This document shows, piece after piece, positions 56,163 through 64,000 of a stretch of 64,000 nucleotides of DNA (positions within the stretch are counted from its first letter, which is position 1; each line of letters begins with the position of its first letter). The stretch comes from Betaproteobacteria bacterium. Its GTDB lineage: Bacteria > Pseudomonadota > Gammaproteobacteria > Burkholderiales > Rhodocyclaceae. Where the stretch lies: assembly GCA_012026885.1 (NCBI GenBank), contig VEPL01000025.1, positions 234,595 to 298,594 of the forward strand, read 5' to 3'. The notes below the pieces were generated by a model. That model worked only from the letters and a program-made list of their open reading frames with translations. It did not search any database and had not been told where the DNA came from. A program made the translations under genes and the position numbers.

Positions 56163-57353
56163 ATGGAATTACAGGGAAAGCGCATCGTGCTCGGGGTCAC
56201 CGGCGGCATCGCGGCGTACAAGGCGGCCGAACTGGTCCGTCTGCTCGGCAAGCAGGGCGCCGAGGTGCAGGTGGCAATGACCGAGGCGGCGATGCACTTC
56301 GTGACGCCGACGACCTTCCAGGCGCTCTCTGGCCGGCCGGTGTTCACCGACCAGTGGGATGCACGCATGCCGAATGCGATGGCGCACATCGACCTGTCGC
56401 GCCAGGCCGACTGCATCGTCGTCGCGCCGGCATCGGCCGATTTCCTCGCCCGTGCTGCGCACGGCTTCGCCGACGGCCTGCTGGCGACCATGGTGCTGGC
56501 GCGCGATTGCCCCCTGCTGGTGGCGCCAGCGATGAACCGCCAGATGTGGGAAAGCCCGGCGACGCAGCGCAACGTGGCGCAGCTTGCGGCCGACGGCGTC
56601 GCCATCCTCGGCCCCGCCTGCGGCGAGCAGGCCTGTGGCGAGGTCGGCGCCGGGCGCATGCTCGAGCCCGAGGAAATCGTCGAGGAGGTCGTCGCCTTCT
56701 TCGCACCCAAGGTGCTTGCCGGGCGCCGCGTGCTGATCACCGCCGGGCCGACCTTCGAAGCCATCGACCCGGTGCGCGGCATTACCAACCTGTCGTCGGG
56801 ACGCATGGGTTACGCGGTTGCTCGTGCTGCCCGCCATGCCGGCGCCGAAGTGACCCTGGTTTCCGGCCCGGTCGGAATTCCGGCTCCGCAGGGGGTCGAC
56901 CGCATCGACGTGCTGGGCGCCCTCGACATGCATGCCGCGGTGATGGCGCGGGCACAGGCTGCCGACATTTTCATCGGCGTCGCCGCGGTGGCCGACTACC
57001 GCGTCGCCAATGCCGCCGGCCACAAGCTCAAGAAGGACGAGGGTGGCATCCCGCCGGTCGAGCTCATCGAGAACCCGGACATCCTGGCCGAGGTCGCGGC
57101 GTTGACCGATGGGCCTTTCTGCGTCGGCTTCGCCGCCGAGAGCCACAACCTCGAGGAATACGCGCAGGCCAAACGGCGGCGGAAGAACATCCCGCTGATC
57201 GCCGGCAACCTGATCCAGGACGGCTTCGGCAGCGACGACAACCGGCTCGTGCTGTTCGACGACACAGGTGCGCATCCGCTGACCCCGGCCCCCAAGTCCG
57301 TCCTCGCCCGCCAGCTGGTCGAGCATATTGCCAAGCTAACAGGAGCCGCCTGA
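56163..57353 (+). CDS. coaBC: CoaBC, phosphopantothenoylcysteine synthetase/decarboxylase
   Basis: The 396-residue bifunctional enzyme has an N-terminal flavoprotein decarboxylase domain ([16 protein letters not shown] and the substrate loop PAMNRQMW) and a C-terminal CTP-dependent synthetase domain from about residue 180 ([18 protein letters not shown] and KLKKDEG). It performs two steps from pantothenate to CoA. The ATG at 56163 was chosen because the 16-residue extension to 56115 overlaps the radC start and lies in the promoter. Its stop overlaps dut (TGATG). Confidence 0.96.
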   Translation: MELQGKRIVLGVTGGIAAYKAAELVRLLGKQGAEVQVAMTEAAMHFVTPTTFQALSGRPVFTDQWDARMPNAMAHIDLSRQADCIVVAPASADFLARAAHGFADGLLATMVLARDCPLLVAPAMNRQMWESPATQRNVAQLAADGVAILGPACGEQACGEVGAGRMLEPEEIVEEVVAFFAPKVLAGRRVLITAGPTFEAIDPVRGITNLSSGRMGYAVARAARHAGAEVTLVSGPVGIPAPQGVDRIDVLGALDMHAAVMARAQAADIFIGVAAVADYRVANAAGHKLKKDEGGIPPVELIENPDILAEVAALTDGPFCVGFAAESHNLEEYAQAKRRRKNIPLIAGNLIQDGFGSDDNRLVLFDDTGAHPLTPAPKSVLARQLVEHIAKLTGAA

Positions 57354-57802
57354 TGCACCGCATCGACGTCAAGATCCTCGATCCCCGGTTGCACGACAGT
57401 CCGCCGCATTACGCCACGCCCGGCTCCGCCGGCCTCGATCTGCGCGCCTGCATCGATGCGCCGCTGGAAATCCTTCCCGGACAAACGACGCTGGTGCGCA
57501 CCGGCATGGCCATCCACCTCGCCGACCCGGGCCTCGCGGCGATGATCCTGCCGCGCTCCGGCCTCGGCCACAAGCACGGCATCGTGCTCGGCAACCTGGT
57601 TGGCCTGATCGACAGCGATTACCAGGGTGAGCTGATGGTCTCGGTGTGGAACCGCGGCCAGGCTGCTTTCACGCTCAACCCGCTCGAGCGCATCGCGCAA
57701 CTCGTGGTCGTGCCGGTCCTGCAGGTGGGTTTCAACGTGGTCGAGGATTTCGACGCCAGCACCCGCGGCGAGGGCGGCTTCGGCAGCACCGGCAAGGGTT
57801 AG
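57353..57802 (+). CDS. dut: dUTP pyrophosphatase
   Basis: The 149-residue trimeric enzyme has the five dUTPase motifs, including [30 protein letters not shown] and the C-terminal GGFGSTGKG. It removes dUTP and supplies dUMP. It is coupled to coaBC, the conserved coaBC-dut order, and has an AGGAG site. Its 3' end overlaps the convergent MFS gene by 4 bp. Confidence 0.97.
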   Translation: MHRIDVKILDPRLHDSPPHYATPGSAGLDLRACIDAPLEILPGQTTLVRTGMAIHLADPGLAAMILPRSGLGHKHGIVLGNLVGLIDSDYQGELMVSVWNRGQAAFTLNPLERIAQLVVVPVLQVGFNVVEDFDASTRGEGGFGSTGKG

Positions 57803-58980
57803 CGCGGGGCTTTGCGGGCAACCTGGAAGAGCAGTGCCGCGGCACCGGCCCAGGCCACGATAGCCAGCCAGTCGGTGCCGGATTGCAGCGCCTGCGGGAC
57901 GCCGGCCAGGGACAGCCCGATGCGGGTCAATGTGCCGACCGCCATGGCGGCGAACAGGATGGCGGTATAGCGGCCTTCCGCACCGCTTCGTCCGAACGCC
58001 GCGGAAATGCCGAAGGCGTTTGCGATAGCCACGGCCCAGGCGGCACCGGCGAGGGCGTGTGCGCTGGCGAGTACCGCAGCGCTGCCGGCTTCCGCTGCCG
58101 CCATGAGCGCCAGCGCGCCCAGCACACAGGCGGTTGCGGCGGCGCGCGCCGCTCCCAGTCGCTTGCCGATTCGGGCGGCTGGCACGAATCCCAAGGCGAA
58201 GCCTCCCCAGAAAACCGGCAGCAGCCAGGGCAAGGCTGCGACCCCGGCAACGCGTCCGATTTGTGCGGCGGCATTGAGGGCAACCTGGACCTGGAAGCCG
58301 AGGACGGCAAACACCAATCCCGCCACCAGCATGATCGTCGCCGCCGAATTGAACGGTAGCGGCGTTTCGTGCGAATCCGCGGATGCCTGCGGATTTCCCG
58401 CCAGATGTCGCTCGGCGACGACCAGACCGCCGGCGCTGGCGAGGATGGCAAGGCTGGCGGCGGCGAAGGGAAGGGCCGGGTCGAGTCCCTTGAGTTGCAG
58501 CCCCAGATAAGGCGCCAGTGCGGCCGCCGCCGCCAGGCCGACCAACTGGATGCCGGCCAGCGACGGGACCGATGCCGTGGCGCTGTAGCGTCCGAGCAGC
58601 GCGAAGGGCGGCGCGCGCAGGGCCGCCGAACTGGCCACCCAGACCAGGGTCAGTGCCAGGAAAAGGGCGCTGCCAAGCCCCGTTGCCGCCGGCATGGCCA
58701 GCATGGCAACCGACGACAGCGCGACCAGGCCCAGCAGCCAGTGGCCGACAAGGCGCAGTGCGCGGCGGGCGCGGTCCATGGCCATGCCCATCGCGAGGTC
58801 GGTGACCGCGAACACCGCCTGGTCCAGGGCCAGGATCCACGGTGTCCAGCTACGCCCGATGCCCGCGCGCTCGAGCAGTTCGGGAAGAAAGATGACGTAC
58901 ACCGTCCACCCGAGCGCGAAGCAGAACTGCACGACGGCAAGGTAGATGGCGATGCCACGGGGAAGGGGAGACGATGTCAT
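57799..58980 (-). CDS. MFS transporter
   Basis: The 393-residue protein has about 12 hydrophobic helices and the weak MFS motif [16 protein letters not shown] between helices 2 and 3. It is small and Ala/Leu-rich. The substrate cannot be assigned. It is monocistronic and convergent with dut. Confidence 0.82.
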   Translation of the reverse strand: MTSSPLPRGIAIYLAVVQFCFALGWTVYVIFLPELLERAGIGRSWTPWILALDQAVFAVTDLAMGMAMDRARRALRLVGHWLLGLVALSSVAMLAMPAATGLGSALFLALTLVWVASSAALRAPPFALLGRYSATASVPSLAGIQLVGLAAAAALAPYLGLQLKGLDPALPFAAASLAILASAGGLVVAERHLAGNPQASADSHETPLPFNSAATIMLVAGLVFAVLGFQVQVALNAAAQIGRVAGVAALPWLLPVFWGGFALGFVPAARIGKRLGAARAAATACVLGALALMAAAEAGSAAVLASAHALAGAAWAVAIANAFGISAAFGRSGAEGRYTAILFAAMAVGTLTRIGLSLAGVPQALQSGTDWLAIVAWAGAAALLFQVARKAPR

Positions 58981-59077
58981 GCGCCCCGGTCAGGATCGAT
59001 CATCGAATTCCGGTCCGGCCGGTCTTGGGTCACGCCGCGTGCCACGCTGCAACCGGCAGGCACGTGTTCGTCGGTCT

Positions 59078-59114
59078 GCACGGTGGCGCATCCGGCATGG
59101 AGACGCCACCGTGC
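59078..59114 (-). repeat. 11-bp perfect hairpin downstream of tpx
   Basis: GCACGGTGGCG (59078-59088) pairs with CGCCACCGTGC (59104-59114) across a 15-nt loop, 24-60 bp past the tpx stop. There is no T run, so it may be a weak terminator or an mRNA-stabilising hairpin. Confidence 0.5.
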
Positions 59115-59137
59115 CTTCTGCTCTTGGAAAGGGCCGC

Positions 59138-59641
59138 CTAGTTGCCGAGCGCGGCCAGCGCGGCGGCGTAGTTCGGCTCGTCCTTGATCTCGCCGACCAG
59201 TTCGCTGTGCAGGACGCGGTTGTTTTCGTCGAGAACGACCACGGCGCGGGCGGTAACACCGACCAGCGGGCCGCTCTTGAAGGCGACGCCATAGGCTTCC
59301 ATGAACCCGGCGCCGCGCATGGTCGACAGCGTCTGCACGTTGTTCAGCCCTTCGGCGCCGCAGAAGCGTGCCTGAGCGAATGGCAGGTCGGCGGAGATGC
59401 AGAGGACGACGGTGTTGGCGAGCCCGGCGGCGGCCTCGTTGAACTTGCGCGTCGACGTGGCGCAGGTCGGGGTGTCGATGCTCGGGAAGATGTTGAGGAT
59501 CTTGCGCTTGCCGGCGAGGCTCGCCAGCGTGACGTCGGCGAGGTCCTTGCCGACCAGCGAAAAGGCGGGTGCGGTGGTGCCGGGTGCGGGCAGGGTGCCG
59601 GCGACTTCGACCGGGTTGCCGCCGAGGGTGACTGTTGCCAT
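59138..59641 (-). CDS. tpx: Thiol peroxidase (atypical 2-Cys peroxiredoxin)
   Basis: The 167-residue protein has the peroxidatic Cys60 in [10 protein letters not shown] and the resolving Cys94 in ARFCGAEGL, the spacing typical of Tpx. It reduces peroxides with thioredoxin. It lies 39 bp downstream of pntB's stop on the other side of a short gap, but is transcribed in the same direction with its start at 59641 following pntB-distal sequence. Confidence 0.95.
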   Translation of the reverse strand: MATVTLGGNPVEVAGTLPAPGTTAPAFSLVGKDLADVTLASLAGKRKILNIFPSIDTPTCATSTRKFNEAAAGLANTVVLCISADLPFAQARFCGAEGLNNVQTLSTMRGAGFMEAYGVAFKSGPLVGVTARAVVVLDENNRVLHSELVGEIKDEPNYAAALAALGN

Positions 59642-59680
59642 GGGGAGATCTCCTGTTGTTGGGTTTGGCGGATTCGAGCG

Positions 59681-61054
59681 TCAGCCCATGGCCTTGAGAT
59701 GCTGGATGATCTCGCCGGCCATCGGCTGTGCGTCGCCGTAGAGCATGCGGCAATTGTCGGTGTAGAACAAGGCATTCTCGATCCCCGAGTAGCCGGTGCC
59801 CTTGCCGCGCTTCACGACGATGACGTTCTGCGCCATGTCGGCGTTCAGGATGGGCATGCCGTAGATCGGGCTCGACTTGTCGGTGCGCGCCGTCGGGTTG
59901 ACCACGTCGTTGGCGCCGATGATCAGCGCAACGTCGGCCTGGGCGAACTCGCCGTTGATCTCCTCGAGGTCGAAGATCTTGTCATAGGGGACGCCAGCCT
60001 CCGCCAGCAGCACGTTCATGTGGCCCGGCATGCGCCCGGCGACCGGGTGGATGGCGAACTTCACCTCAACCCCGGCCTCCTCGAGGATGGACGTCATCTC
60101 CCAGACCTTGTGCTGCGCATGCGCCACGGCCATCCCGTAGCCCGGCACGATGATGACCTTGCTGGCGTAACGCATCATCGCCGCCGCGTCGATGGCGCCG
60201 ACTTCCTTCATCGTGCCGGTGATTTCCCCGCCACCGCTGCCGCCGCCGGTCATCGGCGTGAACAGGATATTGGAGATCGGCCGGTTCATCGCCTTGGCCA
60301 TCAGCTGGGTGAGCAGCGTACCGGCGGCACCGACGACGATGCCGGCGATGATCAGCGCCGGGTTGCCGAGCACGTAGCCCTCGAAGCCGACGGCGAGGCC
60401 GGTGAAGGCATTGAACAGCGAGATGACCACCGGCATGTCGGCGCCGCCGATGGGCAGCGTGACGATCAGTCCGAGGACGAGCGCGACGACGAAGAAGCCG
60501 ACGATCAGTTCCGGCCGGGCCGGCGCTAGGGCAACCATGGCGATGCCGAGGGCGATGGAAGCCAGCGCCAGGACGACGTTGGCCGCATTCTGCGCCGGCA
60601 GGCGGTAGGCCTTCCTGAGGACGCCCTGCAGCTTCGCCCAGGCGACGCAGGAGCCGGTGAAGGAGACGGCACCGATCAAGGCGCCGACCACGGCGAGGAT
60701 GATGGTGGTGATGGCGTGCGCCTCGCCCCGGGCGAATTCGACCGCCGCGATGGCGGCAGCGGCGCCGCCGCCCATGCCGTTGTAGATGGCGACCATCTGC
60801 GGCATGTCGGTCATCTTGACCTTCTGGCCGGAAATCCACGCCGCCGCGCCGCCGACGGCCAGCGCCAGGGCCATCAGGCCGAGGTTCTGCAAACCGGGGA
60901 TCAGGAAAGTGGCGGCGATGGCGATCAGCATGCCGTAGCCGGCGATGACGATGCCGCGCCGGGCCGAGGCCGGCGAACTCATGCCCTTGAGGCCGAAGAT
61001 GAAGAGCAGCGCACCGGCGAACCAGGCGCCTTGCACGTAAAGAGGCATTGCCAT
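59681..61054 (-). CDS. pntB: NAD(P) transhydrogenase subunit beta
   Basis: The 457-residue protein has about nine membrane helices and a C-terminal NADP(H)-binding domain (about 290-457) with IIVPGYGMAVAHAQH, HPVAGRMPGHMNVLLAEA and GANDVVNP. It couples proton entry to reduction of NADP+ by NADH. The ATG at 61054 lies two bases after the pntA2 stop. It is the last gene of the pntA1-pntA2-pntB operon, with tpx following on the same strand. Confidence 0.96.
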   Translation of the reverse strand: MAMPLYVQGAWFAGALLFIFGLKGMSSPASARRGIVIAGYGMLIAIAATFLIPGLQNLGLMALALAVGGAAAWISGQKVKMTDMPQMVAIYNGMGGGAAAAIAAVEFARGEAHAITTIILAVVGALIGAVSFTGSCVAWAKLQGVLRKAYRLPAQNAANVVLALASIALGIAMVALAPARPELIVGFFVVALVLGLIVTLPIGGADMPVVISLFNAFTGLAVGFEGYVLGNPALIIAGIVVGAAGTLLTQLMAKAMNRPISNILFTPMTGGGSGGGEITGTMKEVGAIDAAAMMRYASKVIIVPGYGMAVAHAQHKVWEMTSILEEAGVEVKFAIHPVAGRMPGHMNVLLAEAGVPYDKIFDLEEINGEFAQADVALIIGANDVVNPTARTDKSSPIYGMPILNADMAQNVIVVKRGKGTGYSGIENALFYTDNCRMLYGDAQPMAGEIIQHLKAMG

Positions 61055-61056
61055 GT

Positions 61057-61338
61057 TCAGCTCTCCTTCTTCTTGAACATGGCGAGCATGCGCTCGGTGA
61101 CGACGTAGCCGCCGGCGGCATTGGCCGCGCCCAGCGCGACGGCGAAGAAGCCGATGGCCTGCTGCAGCGGCGTGTCGGCCTGGCCGAGTACGATCATGGC
61201 GCCGACCACGACGACACCGTGGATGAAGTTGGAGCCGGACATCAGCGGGGTGTGCAGGATGACCGGCACCTTGGCGATGATCTCGTAGCCGGTGAAGGCG
61301 GCGAGCATGAAGATGTAGAGCGCGAGCAGGCCGTCCAT
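61057..61338 (-). CDS. pntA2: NAD(P) transhydrogenase subunit alpha, part 2
   Basis: The 93-residue protein has three membrane helices and the family stretch FTGYEIIAKVPVILHTPLMSG. It corresponds to the C-terminal membrane part of E. coli PntA. Its start overlaps the pntA1 stop by one base (TGATG). The alpha subunit is thus encoded by two genes, as in many alpha- and betaproteobacteria. Confidence 0.95.
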   Translation of the reverse strand: MDGLLALYIFMLAAFTGYEIIAKVPVILHTPLMSGSNFIHGVVVVGAMIVLGQADTPLQQAIGFFAVALGAANAAGGYVVTERMLAMFKKKES

Positions 61339-62465
61339 CAGGCTTCTCCCATGGCTTGCTTGACCGTGGCGTGGACCGTGGCGCCATCCCTGCACAGCAG
61401 GGTGCCGGCGACGACGTCGTCGCTCCAGTCGATGTTCAGTTCGCCGTCCTTGATCCAGGGCGACAGGAAGTTGTACAGGTTCTTGGAGTACAGCTCGGAA
61501 GCATGGGTCGGCATCCGCGACGGCAGGTTGAGCGGGCCGTGGATGTTCACATCGTTGGCGACGACGTGTTCGCCCGGCTGCGTCAGTTCGCAGTTGCCGC
61601 CCGACTCGGCCGCCATGTCGACGATGATTGCACCGTATTTCATGCGCCCGACCATCTCGCGGGTGATGATGACCGGCGCCTTCTTGCCGGGGATTGCCGC
61701 CGTCGCGATGACGACGTCGGCCGCGGCGATGGCCTTGGCCAGTTTCTCGGCCTGGGCGGCCTTCTCCTCGGCGGTCAGTTCGCGCGCGTAGCCGCCGGCG
61801 CCGTCGGCCGCGACGCCGGTATCGACGAACTTGGCGCCGAGCGACTCGATCTGCTCGCGGGCCGCCGAGCGCACGTCGTAGGCTTCGACCATTGCGCCGA
61901 GGCGCTTGCAGGTGGCGATCGCTTGCAGGCCGGCAACGCCGGCGCCGATGACTAGTACGCGGGCCGGACGGATGGTGCCGGCGGCTGTGGTCAGCATCGG
62001 GAAGAACTTGGTGCAGCGGGCGGCGGCGATCAGGCCGCACTGGTAGCCGGCGCAGGAGGCCTGGCTGGACAAGGCATCCATGCTCTGGGCGCGCGAGATG
62101 CGCGGCAGCAGTTCCAGCGAAAAGGCGGTGATCCGGCGTGCGTTGAGGGCGGCCAGGCGCGCCTTGTCCTCGAAGGGCCGGAGCAGTCCGATGAGCACCG
62201 ACCCCTCGGGGATGGCCGCGATTTCTTCGGGCAACGGCGGCGTCACGCGCAGGATCAGCCCGGCCGTGCCGTAGGCCTCGGGAATGCCGTCGACGAGCGT
62301 AACGCCGGCGTAGTCCGAGTCGAGGAAATGGCTTTCGGTGCCGGCGCTCTGCTCCATGCGCAGGACTGCGCCCAGCGCGGCAAATTTCTTGGCCGTTTCG
62401 GGAACCAGGGCGACCCGGTGTTCACCGGGCGCACGCTCGCGGGAAACCGCGATAGTGAGCGGCAT
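61338..62465 (-). CDS. pntA1: NAD(P) transhydrogenase subunit alpha, part 1
   Basis: The 375-residue soluble NAD(H)-binding protein is related to alanine dehydrogenase. RERAPGEHRVALVPE opens it, GAGVAGLQA is the dinucleotide-binding turn, and the mobile loop lies around GYARELTAEE. It is the first gene of the pnt operon. The 96-bp gap before aceK contains no clear promoter motif. Confidence 0.95.
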   Translation of the reverse strand: MPLTIAVSRERAPGEHRVALVPETAKKFAALGAVLRMEQSAGTESHFLDSDYAGVTLVDGIPEAYGTAGLILRVTPPLPEEIAAIPEGSVLIGLLRPFEDKARLAALNARRITAFSLELLPRISRAQSMDALSSQASCAGYQCGLIAAARCTKFFPMLTTAAGTIRPARVLVIGAGVAGLQAIATCKRLGAMVEAYDVRSAAREQIESLGAKFVDTGVAADGAGGYARELTAEEKAAQAEKLAKAIAAADVVIATAAIPGKKAPVIITREMVGRMKYGAIIVDMAAESGGNCELTQPGEHVVANDVNIHGPLNLPSRMPTHASELYSKNLYNFLSPWIKDGELNIDWSDDVVAGTLLCRDGATVHATVKQAMGEA

Positions 62466-62561
62466 GCTGTGATCTCCAGAGATTTTTTCGTTCGATTCTG
62501 CCCGGGGGCGGGCCGTGCGGTTAGGCGTTCCCCCCTAACCTGTCGGGCGGGCGAGCATAGC

Positions 62562-64000
62562 CTAAGCCGGCTGATTGCAGAAGCGCAGTTCCTGCGGGTA
62601 GGGAAAGAAATCTTCGACATGGCCGCTGCGGATCTTCTCCTGCGCATCCTGCCAGAACCCCGGCTGCAGCAGGTCCTTGTGGTGCTTCATGAAGAGCTTG
62701 CGCACCTGCGGCGAGCCGAGCAGGAAGGTGGCGAATTCCTCCGGGAAGACGTCGCCGCGATTGACCGGATACCAGACCTCGCCCGACATCTCGGTCTCGA
62801 AATCCGGTGCCGGCGGGATACTGCGGAAGTTGATGTCGGTCATGTATTCGATTTCGTCGTAGTCGTAGAAGACGACGCGGCCGTAGCGGGTGATGCCGAA
62901 GTTCTTCCACAGCATGTCGCCCGGGAAGATGTTGGCCTGGGCCAGCTCGCGGATGGCGCTGCCGTACTCGCGGATCGCGTGCTCGAGGCCGTCGACGTTG
63001 TTGCTGCGGTCCATCCGATCGAGATGGATGTTCAGCGGTTCCATGCGCCGCTCGATATACACGTGCTTGATGATCAGCTGGTCGCCGTCGATCTCGAACT
63101 TGGAAGGGGCCAGCGTGCGCAGTTCCTCGAGTACCTCTGCGTCGAAGCGGTCGAGCGGGAAAAGGACGTTGGAGAACTCCAGGGTGTCGGCCATGCGGCC
63201 GACGCGGTCGACCTGCTTGACCAGCATGAACTTGCGTTTGACCGTGGCCTGGTCCATTTCCTTCGAGCTGCCGAAGACATCCTTGATGATCTTGAAGACG
63301 TAGGGATAGGAGGGCAGCGTAAAGACGAGCATGACCAGGCCGCGGATGCCGGGAGCCATGGTGAACTGGTCTTCGGAATGGTGCAGGTGGTAGATGAGAT
63401 CGCGGAAGAACATCGTCTTCCCCTGCTTGCCTAGCCCGAGCATGATGTAGATCTCCGAGCGCGGCTTGTTGGGCATGATCGAGCGCAGGAACTGGACGTA
63501 GCCCGACGGGACTTCCATGTCCGCCATGAAATAGGCGCGCGACAGGGAGAAAAGGAGGCCGATGCGCCAGGCGTCGAGCAGTATGGTGTCGAGGTAGAGG
63601 CGACCTTCGTCATCGTGGAGCACGGGTACCGCGAACGGGTACTCGGTCGCGCCGTTGATCGCCTTGCCGATGATGTAGGCCGCCTTGTTGCGGTAGAAGG
63701 GCGAGCCGAGAACCTGTATCTGGAAATTGACCTCGCGCCGCGGCATGTCCTTGACGTGCTTGAGCACGGCCCCGTACACGCGCTCGACATCACGCTCGAG
63801 GTCGGCGAAAGGTCGTTGCCAGCGGAAATCTGCAACGATGGCGCGAATCGCGCCGCGCAGGCCGTCGTCGTTGGCGTAGTAGCTGCGGTAGGTCGGGTCG
63901 CTGTCGGCCTCGAGGTTTTCGGTGGAGATGGTCGGCCGGACGAAAATGAAATCGTTGTGGAAATAGGTGCGGTGCAGGATCTTCGTCGTTACCGAATTGA
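62562..64000 (-). CDS. aceK: Isocitrate dehydrogenase kinase/phosphatase (5' partial)
   Basis: The frame is open to the right window edge, so about 479 C-terminal residues are seen of a family usually about 580 long. APGIRGLVMLVFTLPSYPYV (nucleotide-binding loop), KEMDQATVK, DRVGRMADTLEFSN and NIFPGDMLWKNFG (catalytic Asp/Asn region) identify AceK. It phosphorylates and dephosphorylates Icd to steer carbon into the glyoxylate shunt. An ATG/GTG at 63779 is internal, because conserved sequence continues upstream of it (for example RPTISTENLEADSDPTYR). Confidence 0.95.
   Translation of the reverse strand, partial: NSVTTKILHRTYFHNDFIFVRPTISTENLEADSDPTYRSYYANDDGLRGAIRAIVADFRWQRPFADLERDVERVYGAVLKHVKDMPRREVNFQIQVLGSPFYRNKAAYIIGKAINGATEYPFAVPVLHDDEGRLYLDTILLDAWRIGLLFSLSRAYFMADMEVPSGYVQFLRSIMPNKPRSEIYIMLGLGKQGKTMFFRDLIYHLHHSEDQFTMAPGIRGLVMLVFTLPSYPYVFKIIKDVFGSSKEMDQATVKRKFMLVKQVDRVGRMADTLEFSNVLFPLDRFDAEVLEELRTLAPSKFEIDGDQLIIKHVYIERRMEPLNIHLDRMDRSNNVDGLEHAIREYGSAIRELAQANIFPGDMLWKNFGITRYGRVVFYDYDEIEYMTDINFRSIPPAPDFETEMSGEVWYPVNRGDVFPEEFATFLLGSPQVRKLFMKHHKDLLQPGFWQDAQEKIRSGHVEDFFPYPQELRFCNQPA

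Noticed and set aside
62562..63779. Complete short aceK starting at 63779
   Set aside because: Conserved AceK sequence continues without a stop to the window edge, so the gene is truncated by the window and not short.

Overview
The window is GC-rich, densely packed chromosomal DNA from a proteobacterium. Inference: a denitrifying betaproteobacterium of the Rhodocyclales (Dechloromonas/Azonexus type). The grounds are a complete cytochrome-c-type nitric oxide reductase (cNor) locus with a Dnr-like regulator, a MutL with a C-terminal endonuclease motif, the three-part pntA1-pntA2-pntB transhydrogenase, aceK, and the gene order hda / HAD phosphatase / pcnB / folK / panB / panC / panD beside purM. 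No 16S rRNA or tRNA gene was seen, so the taxon rests on gene content alone.

Layout. 1-3.3 kb: C-terminal part of a giant type I secreted VCBS/RTX adhesin. 3.4-15.2 kb: nitric oxide reduction region, with a Dnr-type regulator, norD, a polyferredoxin, a small membrane protein, norQ, norF and norE on the minus strand, then norB and norC further right. Between them lie a two-gene sodium:solute (acetate-type) symporter with a good sigma-54 promoter, a TPR protein, and one member of a small paralogous family whose second member (17.1 kb) lies on the other side of norCB. 15.4-17.1 kb: a small secreted basic protein and a NYN-LOTUS RNA-binding/nuclease protein. 17.7-23.5 kb: minus-strand pantothenate and folate genes (panD, panC, panB, folK), pcnB, a HAD phosphatase and hda. 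23.6-27.0 kb: SRPBCC protein, purM, an RlpA-like protein, a small exported protein and a LuxR-type regulator. 27.2-31.4 kb: RND efflux pair behind a TetR-type palindrome. 31.4-43.9 kb: housekeeping genes (miaA, chaA-like, mutL, DedA, lipoprotein, purN, DUF3108, RsmB/F-type methyltransferase, MscS, Pat-like acetyltransferase). 44.0-47.5 kb: FIST sensor plus PAS-PAS-GGDEF-EAL protein. 47.7-52.0 kb: Tim44-like protein, then a more accessory-looking stretch with a leucine-rich-repeat protein, a DnaQ-exonuclease/J-domain fusion and two overlapping mini-ORFs. 52.1-64 kb: RstAB-like two-component system, dsbB, rpmG, rpmB, radC, coaBC, dut, an MFS transporter, tpx, pntB, pntA2, pntA1 and a 5'-truncated aceK.

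How the genes work together. The nor genes form one functional unit: NorCB is the enzyme, NorQ and NorD are its activation AAA+/VWA pair, NorE and NorF are accessory membrane proteins, and the Crp/Fnr regulator is the likely NO or low-oxygen switch. Two degenerate FNR/Dnr-type boxes sit upstream of norC and norE. The pan genes with coaBC cover much of the route to coenzyme A. purM and purN are two purine steps. FIST and GGDEF/EAL probably form a c-di-GMP signalling pair. The most unusual gene content is the LRR + exonuclease/J-domain cassette at 49.0-51.4 kb and the paralogous pair flanking norCB.
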